A DNA stretch of 64,000 bases from Gymnorhina tibicen. Taxonomy: Eukaryota > Chordata > Aves > Passeriformes > Artamidae. Positions 1 through 12,732 of the stretch are shown one piece after another (positions within the stretch are counted from its first letter, which is position 1; every line of letters starts with the position of its first letter). The translations under genes and the position numbers were made by a program. The notes beneath the pieces were generated by a model. That model ran no database searches, was not told the origin of the DNA, and saw nothing but the letters and a program-made list of their open reading frames with translations. The stretch spans positions 118,179-182,178 of the forward strand of contig VXAZ01000475.1 of assembly GCA_013399875.1 (NCBI GenBank), given 5' to 3'.

Positions 1-3000
1 TAGCATGTTTTTCTTAACTATGGCTCAAATGTGATCTTTAGCTGTATAAATGAAAAGCTGCTAAATGAAAGCACATTCACTTGCTGCAAGTACTCATTTA
101 GAAACAAAGCAGCATGAATTAAAACCATATAAGTAAGAAATGGTTGTCTGACATAGGAAGCCATTAAAATGTATTTCTGGAAGATACTGCTGATGATGCT
201 GAAGTCAATAGAATGAAATTTTTTTCTTTGTTAAAGCAGTGTGATTTCCTTCAAAATAAGCTGCATGGCACTAATCCTTCTGAAAGTAAAGTGGCAGGTT
301 TTAGAACTATACTTGGAAAGAGAAGAATGATTGCATTCTGATTTACATTAATATAAAAAAATTCACTACATGAGGAAGAAGTTAATCCCACTTCTATTAA
401 CACATCACCCATAAGAATGAAATCGTAGCATTTGATCTTGCTCTCAGTGAATTCAGTGTACTGAGTTTAATAGAAAGTCAGCCTCATCACAGCTAAGTCC
501 AGCACTGGCCCTGCCACTCTAATTAGACTTCAACAATATTAGTTTCTTTTTCCCTTCATCTTTTTACTTCATTTCCCTTGACTGGAGTGCAATTTCACCA
601 AAATGTAGTAGACTAATCATTAACTGGCAGCAGCATAGAGACTGAAACTTTAAATTGACAATCACAGCAGTAGAATACCAGAAACTTATAGAAGCATAAC
701 CATTTCTTCTGCTGGGTGTGTGATAATTGTTTTTCTGCTCATTTACATCCAAAAGTAATTAAGCTCTACAACAAAACTGTGTACTGTAGTGTTGGTGCAA
801 AGTCTGCTGTTTGGAGGTTATGCAGAGATTCCATGAAAACATCACAGTGGGAACTGTTGTTCATTTGCATTGTCACTTCCTAAAAATTTGCAGAAACATA
901 CCCTTGAAAGAATTAGGTCACACAAAGTGTGGCCTAAGGGCTTCTCCTTTCTGTTTTCCCCAGTGGAGTTCTGCAGCTGATGCGATAAAAACCGTTCTAC
1001 ATCAATAATTTTTTGAGTTTATGTTTCCTGAAACATTTATTTGGCTTATGGAAATAAACCATCTTTATCATTCAGTGGGAAAAATTCCCTGTCTTTCCTT
1101 CCAGACCTGATTTCTTGATACAAGTGCAGTGGTGTTAGAGTGCATGTAAAGTTGTATAATAAAAGTTGGCAACTCTAATATCTTCTGAATCTTCTTCAGA
1201 AAATTGTAGTTAAAGTCATGCATTAAAAATGCATGTCATAGTAATGTAAGAAAATGATTACAGGAAGCTTTGCTTTCTCTGGATATTACAGTTTACATAT
1301 AAACAAATACAACTTCAACATTGAGAAATTTTCTTTCTCATGACATTTTTTACCAAAGTCTCACAGTGTTTCATGGTCACATGTGCCTTTTCCTTTTAGA
1401 GGGCTAATGGATAGCTGTTGTTTTCTGGTACTATTGATAATGTGAAAAAAACCCTATGAGATAACAACACAGCTAGTACTTTTCTTATTGAAAATAAGCT
1501 AATTAATCACTGTAGTGGGCAGAGAAAAGCTAACTCCTTCTCTCATTTACTTTTCTGAAACTCATTGATTTACATGGTGAGGCATGACTATAGCTGGAAG
1601 CAGCATTATACCCTTCATTTCTTAATACTTTGTATATGCTTGTTTCTTTAGTTAGGAAATGCTTTGATATAAATAAACACACTTTAGTCCTGATTTTGCA
1701 ATCACTTAAATGTTTGCATGACGGTTTCCTGAGTCAGGCCTATATCTGCTTATGATACCAAAACCAGCGTTTTATGGGCATGAGCTTTATCTTATTGAGA
1801 AATTTTGCATGAATATTGTTGAATTACACTTTCTGAAGCCTGTCATACATGTACTTAAGTATTTTCTTTGTATTCCTATATTTTCTCCTCTTTTTTTGAT
1901 TTCAGATTTTTTGGGGGTTGTTTATTTTATGGCAACATCTCACTTAAGCTTACAATAATATAGATGATTCTAACATTTCATTTATGCTTATTCACTTTGC
2001 CTTATGGTAGTGGAAGTTTTTCCTTGAATATTCAGGGGGATCTCATGTAAGTACAACACAGAAAGATGATCTTTATATAATTTCTATAAATTGTGCAGTA
2101 CAGTATCTTTAAGTGTTATTAAAATATAAATAAATAGACAAGGAATAAGCTTTGGATCATTTATTGTATCTGTAAAAACATAAACAGGCATAAATAAATG
2201 AAGATAGATTCAGAATAACCATCTGTTAAGAAGTTAGTTCAAGTCAAAGCACTTAAAAATTGGCACTGTAGACTGTATTCATGTAAATATGTATTTAGAC
2301 ATTTAATTATCTAGCCTCATGTACAGATGTTCTGATTCACTGCAGCCTTCATTTGGGAACTTCTAAGGCTCAGGATCTACTCCTGAGCTAACCTCTCAGG
2401 TAGCTGCTGAAAATTGGATTCAGGTGCTCAACTTTGTGTTTCTCTGAATTACTGGCACAAGTTTATAGTCTTAACAATAGATCTGTCTCCACAGCTGCTT
2501 CCTTGCCAAATCATAAGCATAGAGGTCACAAGAGCCTTTCTCCTTGAGTAGCTAATTTGATAATTAGGTGAAATCTCCCTGATCACAAAAGATGCAGATT
2601 TGAAACCACATAGGCTGGGCTTGTTTCCTGCTTCCTGGGAGGGTGCTTCATCACTAGGTTTTCAAACTATGAAAACTGAGGTAATCGTTGTTGCCCTTGC
2701 TCATTTTTTTTTGCCTGCCTTCTTAAAAACACCAGACTTAATGGGCCATAAGGTAATAACCTTTTCTGTAAATCTTCCCCACCTGTCCCTCAACTCATGT
2801 AACTTTTGAACTCTTTGTCCAAATTCAGTCAAACTGAAAAAGGGGCAGAGTTTCTGGAAAAATAAGCATCTGAGTAGAAAGGAGAGATCCAAATTCATGT
2901 ACTGGTGAGAGAACTGTTGGTAGGGTATGCAAGAGATACAAGGTGTCAAAACATGTCTTGGCTCATACCGCCTATTAGCTGGTAGAACTCGTGGGAAACA

Positions 3001-3264
3001 AAGGTCATTGTAAAGAGGTGTAGTGCAAAATCAGCACACATCCATGGGAAACAGGTATCACTGCTGTTTCGTGACACAACTTGCTTTTAAAGAAATCATT
3101 CAGTCTCACCCAGAAGGAATGGCAATAGCTATCTACAATCAGGAAAGCTCCTGGGCTGTATCTCGAGGCCGGATGCAAATATTTAAGTCTCAGAGAAAAA
3201 CTGTTCTGCTCCCTGTTCCCCGCTGGCTACCTCTGTGAGACTCACTGATCAGCCCTTCACTCAC

Positions 3265-3302
3265 CTGAACACTGCTCTTGGGAATCCAACTCCTACTATA
3301 TG
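3265..3302 (-). other. Candidate 38-base micro-exon on the minus strand
   Basis: On the minus strand the acceptor TTTACCTCTCAG and the consensus donor GTTCAG followed by GTGAGTG enclose 38 bases. Two frames are open, which means little at this length. It would be antisense to PACRG. Only the splice-site quality supports it. Confidence 0.12.
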
Positions 3303-5404
3303 CTGAGAGGTAAATTTAATGCAGCCCTATTGAGTCTCCTGCAGAGCCCACGTGACAGATATTAAGGGTTGCAATTCCTGACGTGGTCTAAATTTCTGTT
3401 CTGGCTGTAAGAGATTTATACCACAATGTTGTCTCCTGCCCTGTGTCTCTAATTCTGCCTGTTTTCACAGCTGTCTTCTGTGGATGTGTGAAGTAAAGTC
3501 AATCTGTTAGCTGAAAATTGAGAATGCTATTATTGTTCCTCTCCTACAAAATCAAGTTCTTATCTTGTGCCATTCCCCCTACAGAACTAGAATCATAACC
3601 CCAGTTTAAGCCATTCTGAGCTGCTAGATAGAGATATATTACAAGGGTAAGGATATGTAAATAAATTAATATTAGCCTGACTTCTTCAGTGTCTTCTCAG
3701 GATTCAGTGACAGCGGTTATAATCTCTGCCAGACAACTATCAGCAGTTTCAGGAACTGTTGAGGCAGATGGCTGAGGCACTAGATCTGATAACAAGCATG
3801 CCTGAACTTACTGACTTTTCTGCATTTTTTGATATTAGGTAGACAGGAAAGTTTGTGCCTCTCTAAAATGAGGATATTACCGAACCAGCAAGAGATTTCT
3901 GGATTACTCTTTTTTTTTTTATCCATACAATTAAAGGAAAATATGACAATAGAAGAGAAGAGGTCTCAAGCACTGGGAGGCTGTTGGTACCTCTCTTCTC
4001 ACAGGGTAACATCTTCAGTTCACCTCCTCCATCTTATAAAGCCAATTCTTTAGCTGATACACACGTTCCTGTGAGAGCCCTGTGCCCTATGGTTGACATT
4101 CCGTTCTAATCATTTCCCAAGCAGACTTTTAAGTAGATGAGATTCTTATTCATAACTGTAAAGCAAAGATACTGGGTTGTAGCAACAGATGTGCAGATAA
4201 GCCTATCTACCCTTTCACCTTGTTTTGGTACAAAATTGCAGCAGAAAGTCAACAGGCTCAGACCTAACATGTTAATCAGCATCCAATGGGATATTTTAAG
4301 TTACACTGTGGAATAATTATGCTAACCCATAATGCATATGTTCATATAAGTTAGAACCTTTATGAAGCATACTTTGGAAAATTAACTAGCCAAAGGAATG
4401 TCTCTGGCTTCCCTTCCTCCACTTTCAGCCTTTGTTTGTCTTCTACTTCTTCCATGTCCACATTCTTCTCCCTTGGACAAGAAATGTCTACTTTACTTAT
4501 CAGTCAAGCACCCAATAAATTTTGGCTGTGTTAGGACAAGTAATTCAGGAGGACTTTTCCAGATACCACCATCCGGTGATGACATTTCTTGGTGACTCAT
4601 GAATTTTCTTCACATGATTTTATTGAGACTAATATATGTTATTCTTTTCCCTTAAAATAACATATCATAGTTTCCTTCAAGATCATCATTCCGCTCTAGC
4701 TGCTGTTGTCCAAAAATGCTCAGTTATATTTTTCTGATGCAGAATTTTCTCTTAATCTTGAGGTAGTGCTTCCATGTGCTACCAGTTCAGCATTGCAGCT
4801 GCAGAGTTGGATCAGAGACCTGTAAACTCGCTGCAGCTATTAGCATAAACAACATAGGAGATGAAACAGCCATCTGTGGTCTGCTGGAGAGAAGCGATAA
4901 AGGAATTCTGTGAGGTGTTACTTCTTCCTTTCCACTGGAGGCTGACCCTATCCACTGAGCAATAAGCATTCCAGGAAAACTTCAAGAGAATACTACTTTT
5001 GAAATATGTCCCTTAGATATTGTCATGCTGACTTACAGGTTATCTTTGCAAGGTGTCCCAAATTTATCTGAAAACTCCCCTCACAACTTTTCTTCATAGG
5101 AATGGACATTTCATTGTTATTAATGTAAAGCTGATTAGAATGTGTGCATGCACTCTCAGATCATCCAAGTGTGAGAAAGCATATTTAAGTTGCCACGGAA
5201 GAATTTTCTTGACAGCTTTTTACTTTTGCTCTTCATTATAATACATGAAAATGCAAACTTCAAATATTCAAACACACTGTGCTCTTCCATGCTATATAAC
5301 TGTTTTCTTGGCTGTTGTAAAGCTCTAGGTTGGCCTGGGCTGACCAAGAGCATTCAGCCATATCACTTGCCTCTTCTCTTGTCTCTTCCTCACTGACCTG
5401 ACTT

Positions 5405-5425
5405 GCACGTGTATGTGTGTGTATG
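5405..5425. repeat. Alternating purine-pyrimidine GT-type tract
   Basis: Twenty-one bases from GCACGTGTATG to GTGTATG alternate purine and pyrimidine without a break. A short imperfect (GT)n microsatellite in the PACRG intron. Confidence 0.7.
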
Positions 5426-7757
5426 AGCTGTTTTCCTTCTGAAGCTGAGCAGTTGTAGGCTTGTCAGGCACCAGGGCTGGAAGGACTATAAGATGAGTGA
5501 ATGATGAATAGACAGTTAAGACTGTGTTTACAAAATGTGGCATGCTTTAAAAACGTTACAGGACAAAAATGGTCATATTTGCCAGGATTGGCTGGAGAAT
5601 GATAAATGACAAAATTTCTACTCTCGTGCTTTAAAGCGCTGGCATGGCAGCAAATCAGGATAGCAAACACTCAAATGACCACTGCAAAGGAGATTAAATT
5701 ACTGTAACTACTTCACTGCCATCAGCCTATAGATACATGGTATGTGCAGCAGTTTCAGACAAGCAACTACAAATTCACTTGAGAAGCAAAGATTTTTTTG
5801 AGCATGACAGTTCAGGTTCACTGCTTTTGTAATGAAGTGAAAGGATATTAAGAGAAGTATTACAAAGTGAACCAGAACTGCTGCATTGTTAGCAGTTGGA
5901 GGTTTTCTCTGATATGACACCTGTATGATCAGTGTTAACCAGGTTCCAATTCACAGTGCTGAGCATGTCATGTATCCTCTTTGCACACAGAAAAGCCATT
6001 TTTGCTCCATGTGTAGTTCCAGAATAGATGTTTAAAGGTGTTTTTTTCAACAGCCTTAAGGCATTATATGCTTCTGGATGATTGCAATTCTTCAGGTGTA
6101 AGCAATGCAAGTAAGAGAAGCAGTTTTTTCCTATATTCATGCATGCCAACAGTAAAATTGTGTCATGAACACTGGAAATCAGAAAAATATATTCTTAATT
6201 CTCACTGCTATAGCTAGGACCTTTGATTGCTTTTTTTGTTTTTATCAGAACAAATGCTATCTGGAATGGGGAAAATGACCTTTCATTAATAATTTTTACT
6301 GGAATGACACCATTTTCTTAAAACAATGAAGAAAAGTAATGAAGTGTAATAAAATAAACATATGGCATATATTAAAAATAATTTTCTTTTAAAATATTAT
6401 AATGTATGTCAATACTAATTTTACCTTAAAAAAACTGCTAATCATTTCCCATTCTATTGTTATGGTACACGTTTATTGTATGCAATTACTTTGTTACAAA
6501 CAATTGTATTTAGGCCTCACTAAAATGCTTGTGTTTTAATAACACTGTTATCCCTTTGTGAAAACATTAGGAATACATTTTAATAAACAGCCTAGAGCCT
6601 CTGATATCTATAGTGGCACAGTAAATAATGGTTTTATATGAGATAGTAAAGGAAGTAGTCTTATAAACATTGCATAAGTGGCAAACCAAAAGGTTTTGCT
6701 GTGTATTGCAAGAGTGTGTCAGTCTACTAAACCTTAGTAAGTGGTCTAAATCAGGTTACTGACATGTAAATATCTTCTGTCACCTGGTACTGGTGTAATT
6801 TAGACGACAAGAAGATTGAGTGTTTTCCAGGTAAGTGTCACTAATGAAATAGTTATTATTCACTTATCTTTTTTCACACTTAATTCAGACTCCTAAAGCT
6901 AAAAAAAAAAAAATAAAATCAGTCTGAATGTGGTGTTTGTGCAGTTTCTACATTGTTTTCAAAAGGCTTCAACTTACCCAATTCAAAAGCCATGAATCTG
7001 CAGGCATACCACACCTAGGGGACACAGTTTCCTTTCTCTTTTTATCTGTTTTGCATTCCTGTAAGACTGTACATTATAATACATTTTAGTTGTATAAAAA
7101 TTGGCTTTTTTCTGTTTGCTTGAAAAGCTGTTATGAATTCAAATATATGCTTTTCTTAATGTAAAATGAATAGATGTTAACTAGCTTTTGATAAGTATTT
7201 ATTTTTATGTCCTTCATAAAAAGAAAGCAAATCCACATCTTGAGAAGGCTAATTTTTTAAATCTATCATATGCATTAATTCAACTGGAAAAACAGAGGAA
7301 GAGTAATCAGATTGCTCAATTCATTCACATATATATATTTCAAGAATATAAAGACACACCAGAAGGAGATATCCTGATCCTTATAGTACTGATATCTGGG
7401 GAGCAAGGTGTTCCTTTATGTCTGGCTTGAGGATAAAATAGCACATTCCTGTTTCAGTGCTAGTTGTCCTTTAAACTGCATAAATTCTGTCCTTGTCCTA
7501 CAGCAATGAAGGAAATCTTGGCAAATCCACACAGTCATTCATAGCTTTCATCTCCTTGTCCTTTCTCAAATCACTGCTAAAACACCCTCTGTTGACTTCA
7601 GGCTCTTGCTTATTTAGCTTAATTAGGGAACAGTGAAACTAGAAAACTGGCAACTTCAGGCATATTCAGAAACCTATAGGCATATCTAACCACTTGCTCC
7701 CATAATTTTGATGGGAAATTTTTAATACATTGACCTATTTTTATATGGTTGCATTCC

Positions 7758-7979
7758 ACTGAATCAAAGAATAGTTAGGGTTGGAAAGGAGATCACATAG
7801 CCCAACCCTCCGTGCCAAGGCAGGGTCAGCTAGAGCAGGTGACACAGGAACATGTCCAGGTGGGTTTGGAATGTCTCCAGGCAGGGAGACCCCATGACCT
7901 CCTTTGGCAGCCTGTTCCAGTGCTCTGCCACCCTCAATGTAAAGAAGTTTCTCCTCAGGTTGAGATGAAACTTGCCATG
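7758..7979 (-). mobile_element. CR1-type LINE 3' end, minus-strand insertion, 5'-truncated
   Basis: Read on the plus strand the block shows the familiar reversed CR1 tail in order: GAATCAAAGAATAG (a decayed repeat-octamer end), GGGTTGGAAAGGAGATCACA, CCAACCCTCC, GGAACATGTCCAGGTGGG, GAATGTCTCCAGG, CCTGTTCCAGTGCTCTGCCA and AAGAAGTTTCTCCTCAGGTT. This is the 3' UTR of an avian CR1 retrotransposon, inserted so that its 3' end lies to the left. It is 5'-truncated, as most copies are, and mutated, so it is not recent. No reverse transcriptase sequence is present. Open frames over this block are by-products of the repeat. Confidence 0.93.
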
Positions 7980-8573
7980 ACAACAAAGGGTTCACCCTTC
8001 TGTCACAAAGTTAGGAAAGCAGTCATTGAAGGAATTCAGTTGTCAGTGCAATTTTTGATGGGCAAGCTAGACCAAGTCGAGTTCTTAAATGGTAATGATT
8101 TTGAATGGTGAAATTAGACACAACCAATTCCTTTAGTACATGGCAGATGTACAAACATAGCAGCAGTTATTAACACAAAATAATGGATTACTGAGCTTTT
8201 TCCTTGTGTAGAAAAACATAGGATTCCCCATTAAAAACATTTTGGTTGCATTAATAAAAAACTTCCATTGGTGGAAGGAGGATGGATTGCTAAGCATTTT
8301 GGGTTTAAGTATGTAAGTAACTCAATGTCAGAAATTGGCTGGTTTAGGATTGTGTTTCATATTGAAATCAGTGATCTTTTAAGCACTTGAGGACTTTCAG
8401 GTTTGTCACTTTGAATTACATTAAAAAATAAATTATGTTTATTCCACACACACGCCAAGATTTGTTTTTTCATGGTTTTAATTCCTTTTGCATTAATGAT
8501 GCTATATTTGGATGAGAAATTAATGGGATGAACAAACATTTCACATCAGTCCAGCAAAGCTACGCAAATTTTG

Positions 8574-8585
8574 CACACACACACA
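8574..8585. repeat. (CA)6 microsatellite
   Basis: Six uninterrupted CA units. Confidence 0.85.
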
Positions 8586-10107
8586 TGATTTACAACTAAA
8601 AAAATATTATTTACTTTGAACTAGCTTATGTACATCTAAAACAACTGGCAGAACATCAGATTCACATAACTGGTGCAACTCTTGTTGCACGTTAAGCATG
8701 ATTTGTGACTAATATATTGTTTTGCAATAGTAAAGAGTGTACCAAGGGCAATGAGATGTCAGCCTCCAAATTCCATTCCCCTGCTGAGCGTACTATTTAT
8801 CTAAGATTATTTAACTCTGCTTTGTTTGATATTGATCTGTAGCACAAACATAGGCAAACTTCAAAGTCTAAATTAATTGGGGAAGTTTAAGTACTTATAA
8901 AGGAAAAAATATTCTCTTCTTTTTTACCACATTGATACGTTTGCTAATAAAATTTGTTATGAAAGATTGTGATCTTTTTCATTCTTATACTTCTATTAAA
9001 AAAAACCAAACAGCAAAAAACCCCAAAACCTGGGCTTAGAAAGGATTACATCTGATATTGCTAACATTTCCTGGAAATGGAAAAACTGCGATAACAGCTG
9101 TTGTCTTGGCTCATTTTCAGCTGGTTTTTTTGGTTTGTTGGGTTGACATTTTTGTTTTATTTTGCTTTTTTACTACAGCAATTTGCAAGTAGTTGCAGCT
9201 ATCTCTAGTAAGCTTACATCATTAGGAAAACATCATTTCCATGTTCCCTGTCCAATCAGAGCACTTCCTCTACTTGCTGACTTGACTTTCTGAATAGCAT
9301 TTATAGTAACAGCACTTTCATTTTACTGTAAATGCTAATTTATGAAATAACTAAAAGTTAGCTGCATATGGAAGATAACTATAGGAAGAATCTGTATTTT
9401 ATGCTAAAGCAAAATGCCTTCAATGAGAATTAAGAAAATCTTTTCTAAGACATGATGAGCTGAAATGTCTCTATATTAGTATTCTTTTTAAATTCCAAGC
9501 ATATATGCCTTCTTGGATTGAAACATTCTTCTGCAATCTCTGCAGTACTGTAGCATTGTAAAGTGATAAACACTCCGCACTAGTGATGAAAAATAGAAGG
9601 AAGAGCCAAGTAAAGCAAGAGACAAGGAACTCAAGTGTTGATAGTGTCAAAAAACAGGTCTGTGCTTATTCAAAAATTTGGCCTTCTTAAGTTGTATTAA
9701 TACATTCAGCTTTAATGTTTTAAAGTGCTTTGATATATATGTGTTGAGTTTTTTAAATTATATTTCATGATTTCAAGTCAGTGTTTATGAAATTTTATTA
9801 ATTTTTCAGCCAAATTTGTGCCTCTTTCCTTGGAATAAGATTAAGCTTCCAAAAGCAGTGTTATATATGTGGCAATCTGTTACTATATGAAAAGCTTAGA
9901 TTTTTTTTTTTTGTATCAAAACAGATAAGAATTCTCCCTATGACATTTGTAACTGCAGCAAGCCCTCCTTCATGAAAGAGATATTTAAGGAGTAGCACTC
10001 TCCTCCATCACATTTGAAATGGCTGGTGAAAATCTCTGCCAGCTCAGAAAAATCTCTGCACCGTTTCCTGTTCTGGGATTACTCTGTGCTGAGCAACAGC
10101 AGATATT

Positions 10108-10213
10108 CCACCCTGAGCAACCTGATCTAACTTTGGAAATGGAGCTGACTTAGAGCAGAGCATTTGGACCAGATGACTCCAGAGGTTCCTTCCAATATAA
10201 ATTACTCTATGAG
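10108..10213 (+). mobile_element. CR1-type LINE 3' tail, plus strand, old fragment
   Basis: The sequence CCCTGAGCAACCTGATCTAA, then GGACCAGATGACTCCAGAGG, then TTCCTTCCAATATAAATTAC and a terminal CTCTATGAG match the 3' end of CR1 subfamilies (a GAGCAACCTGATCTAG, ACTAGATGACCT, CCCTTCCAAC, ATTCTATGA series) in forward orientation. The copy is short and worn, with only one recognisable terminal octamer. The 5' limit is uncertain; the 40-70 bases to its left may belong to it. Confidence 0.8.
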
Positions 10214-10753
10214 CTCTTCTTTCCAGCACTCTAGCTTTGGGACCAGCCTGCATGAGGCCAGTTTGCACTTTGTGTGTACATAATCTAGATTTATCCTAAG
10301 GAACATTTAAAACTGATGTTCACACTGCTCTGAGCCTTCAGAGAGAGAATGTGGGGTTCTCTGTGTGGGTTAGTAACAACCAGAAATTACAACCTCCTGG
10401 TGTCTCTTCTTGCCCTGAGTGAAATGAACTGGCCATGTCCCACTGTTTCTTAGCAGAGAGGAGAGGTTTAGAGTCTTACCCCGTGACTTTTCACAGACTT
10501 TCAATTAAATGAACAGGGAGACTGAACTACCTCATCCTTCCTGGAGCTCACAATTTCAAAGCACAGTTCTGAGTCACAGTGATAGGAGTGGTGCAAAGGA
10601 GCCTTCCTCTCTCTCCCCACACTGACTCATCAGGGCTTTCATTTTCCACTCCAGTCAGGAAGCCAACACATTCTATGACAATTAAATTTACCCTAACAAG
10701 AAGACTTTGAAAACTTAATTAAGCTCTGAACTGTACCTGAGCAGTGAACTTAC

Positions 10754-10810
10754 CTGATGTGAACCCTGACATAGATCCATGCCATCAGCTGAAAATCCAT
10801 CCATGCCATC
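10754..10810 (-). other. Candidate 57-base exon on the minus strand inside the PACRG intron
   Basis: On the minus strand the segment is bounded by GCTGATTTCAG and by CACATCAG followed by GTAAGTTC, a strong donor. Its open frame (19 whole codons, DGMDGFSADGMDLCQGSHQ) comes from an internal near-duplication of GATGGCATGGAT. A stop codon lies immediately upstream in frame, as expected outside an exon. The acceptor lacks a long pyrimidine tract. The duplication alone could explain the tidy frame. Confidence 0.18.
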
Positions 10811-12718
10811 CTGAAATCAGCTTCCATTTATTTGTTAGTATTGGTGACGACTCCTAGAAGGAAAGAAAGTCCTGAAATTTTCCTCAAAATGTTTTAATGC
10901 TAGTTTGTACTTCTTAACTGCATTTTGTTATGTGACAGATTCAATCTCAATGCAGCTGGGTTTTTTTGTTTTGAAGTAACATTCAGCTTAGCATGTTGCA
11001 TTACTGTAGTCATTCTAATTGCTGAAAATACGTGTTGGTTTGACTAGGGTGAACTGAGCCACTTAAAACTGATTGTTACCATAGTTGTGTTTTACCACAA
11101 ATAGTACCTTCATTATGGACAATAAAAGTTGAGAATCATGGTTTATGACTGATACCTTCCATGCCTTGGAGCAAGTCACTTTACCTTTCAGTATCTTTGT
11201 TTCTCAAGATGCAAAAGGGAGGAATGATGCCTATCTTTCCAAGTATTCTTTTTGATTTGTGTAAAAAAAAAGCCAACAAAAAAGCCCACTCTAAACCATT
11301 ATACCAGAGCTCTTTGTTAGCTAGTAGCACTTCAAAAATTTCTGCTAAGAATCATTTGTTCCAAGATAAGTTGAAATACACAAGTGTGACTATATGCACT
11401 TAAAATCAGTAAAGAAACACTTTCATCAGTAAAGAATAAAGGAATGACATTTGAGTTACCATTTGATTAAAAATGTTGTCTAAACTGGGGACATGCGGCT
11501 GTTTTCACAGTCACTTCAGAAATCTCTTCTGTTATTCCAATACTAAGCATTCCTCAAATATTTAACATTTGTGGAAAATCTATAATCCCAAGATCTATGA
11601 CGTCCCTGCAACAACAGGTGTATGAAAACCCTGACTTTAATTTGTGTAAAGCAGAACCTTTGGAACAATCACCACCAGGAGCAACCTCTGGTCTCTGTGA
11701 AATACTTACAAGCAACATATTTAGGGGATTAAAAACTCTTCTTTTTGAGATCCAGCCTGCCTTGAAGTTAAGTCTAATAAACTAAAAGGATGTCTTGGAC
11801 ACTTTCAGATACTAACAAATGTCTAGAGTTGGGAACAGATCTGAGTGAGATTTAAGGGTTGGTTTACCTTTCTTGTCAACTCCAGGATGTCAGAACTGCC
11901 ATATCAGGCTCTTAGTACATAGAGAGAAACTTGCTTGTCCTTCTTTAAAGCAATAAAATTTGATATTTGTAGCATTACCCTAGTGAAACTTTAAAATGAA
12001 ATGACATGGAACACAAATAACACCAGAACTTCTTTAATATCCCAAATCATGAATAGAAGCATGTCTAGACTCAAATACAAACCACCTTTTATAGCAAAAT
12101 TCAAATCCTCCTCTGTTCCCTGCCAAATGCTGAGTTCAGTCCCTGAGGGTCTGAGCAGGGTTTCCTTGGCTACAGCAGCTGGCATTGGCAGGGCAGGGAG
12201 TGCCGCTCCTGGCCTTGGTGTGCTGGGTGATTTCATCAGCTAACACAGGTCTTGACAGGTGCAGACTTTCACTTCACTTTAAGCACCATAAAACCTTTGG
12301 TGCATGATTTGGGAGACTGGGAACTAACTTTTTGATCCAGGAAGGGAAAGTGAGATATTTTCCTGATTGTAACCCTCTAGATCTGTTAGTACTCCTTCAA
12401 TGCATTTCTTCTAAACATAGAAATAACATTTGTTCTGAAATGAGTTCTTGGTGCATGCTGAATTTGCCAGACATTTCACTTTTGAGGCAGAGATATGACA
12501 AATGTGCATTCTAGCATTTTCATGTTGATTTATTCTTCCTCACAAAGGACAGCTTCATAAAGAGTTTGAATCAGATCCATGTTCACACTTTACATATGCA
12601 ACATTTTTGTGGCTGACAAAGCTGGCTTCTCAGGCAAACTGACTTGGAAATAAAGTCAAACCAGAGAAGGGCATGCTGAGACCGCTATACTTCAATGGCT
12701 ATTTTTTTCCAACTAATC

Positions 12719-12732
12719 ATTATTATTATTAT
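12719..12732. repeat. (ATT)n microsatellite
   Basis: Nearly five uninterrupted ATT units. Confidence 0.85.

Noticed and set aside
6800..6835. Consensus-like donor TTCCAG-GTAAGTG in the PACRG intron
   Set aside because: No matching acceptor encloses a sensible exon, and no PACRG-like residues lie upstream.
7741..8111. Open frames on both strands over 7.74-8.11 kb
   Set aside because: They are translations of the CR1 3' UTR and its flank, which is not coding.
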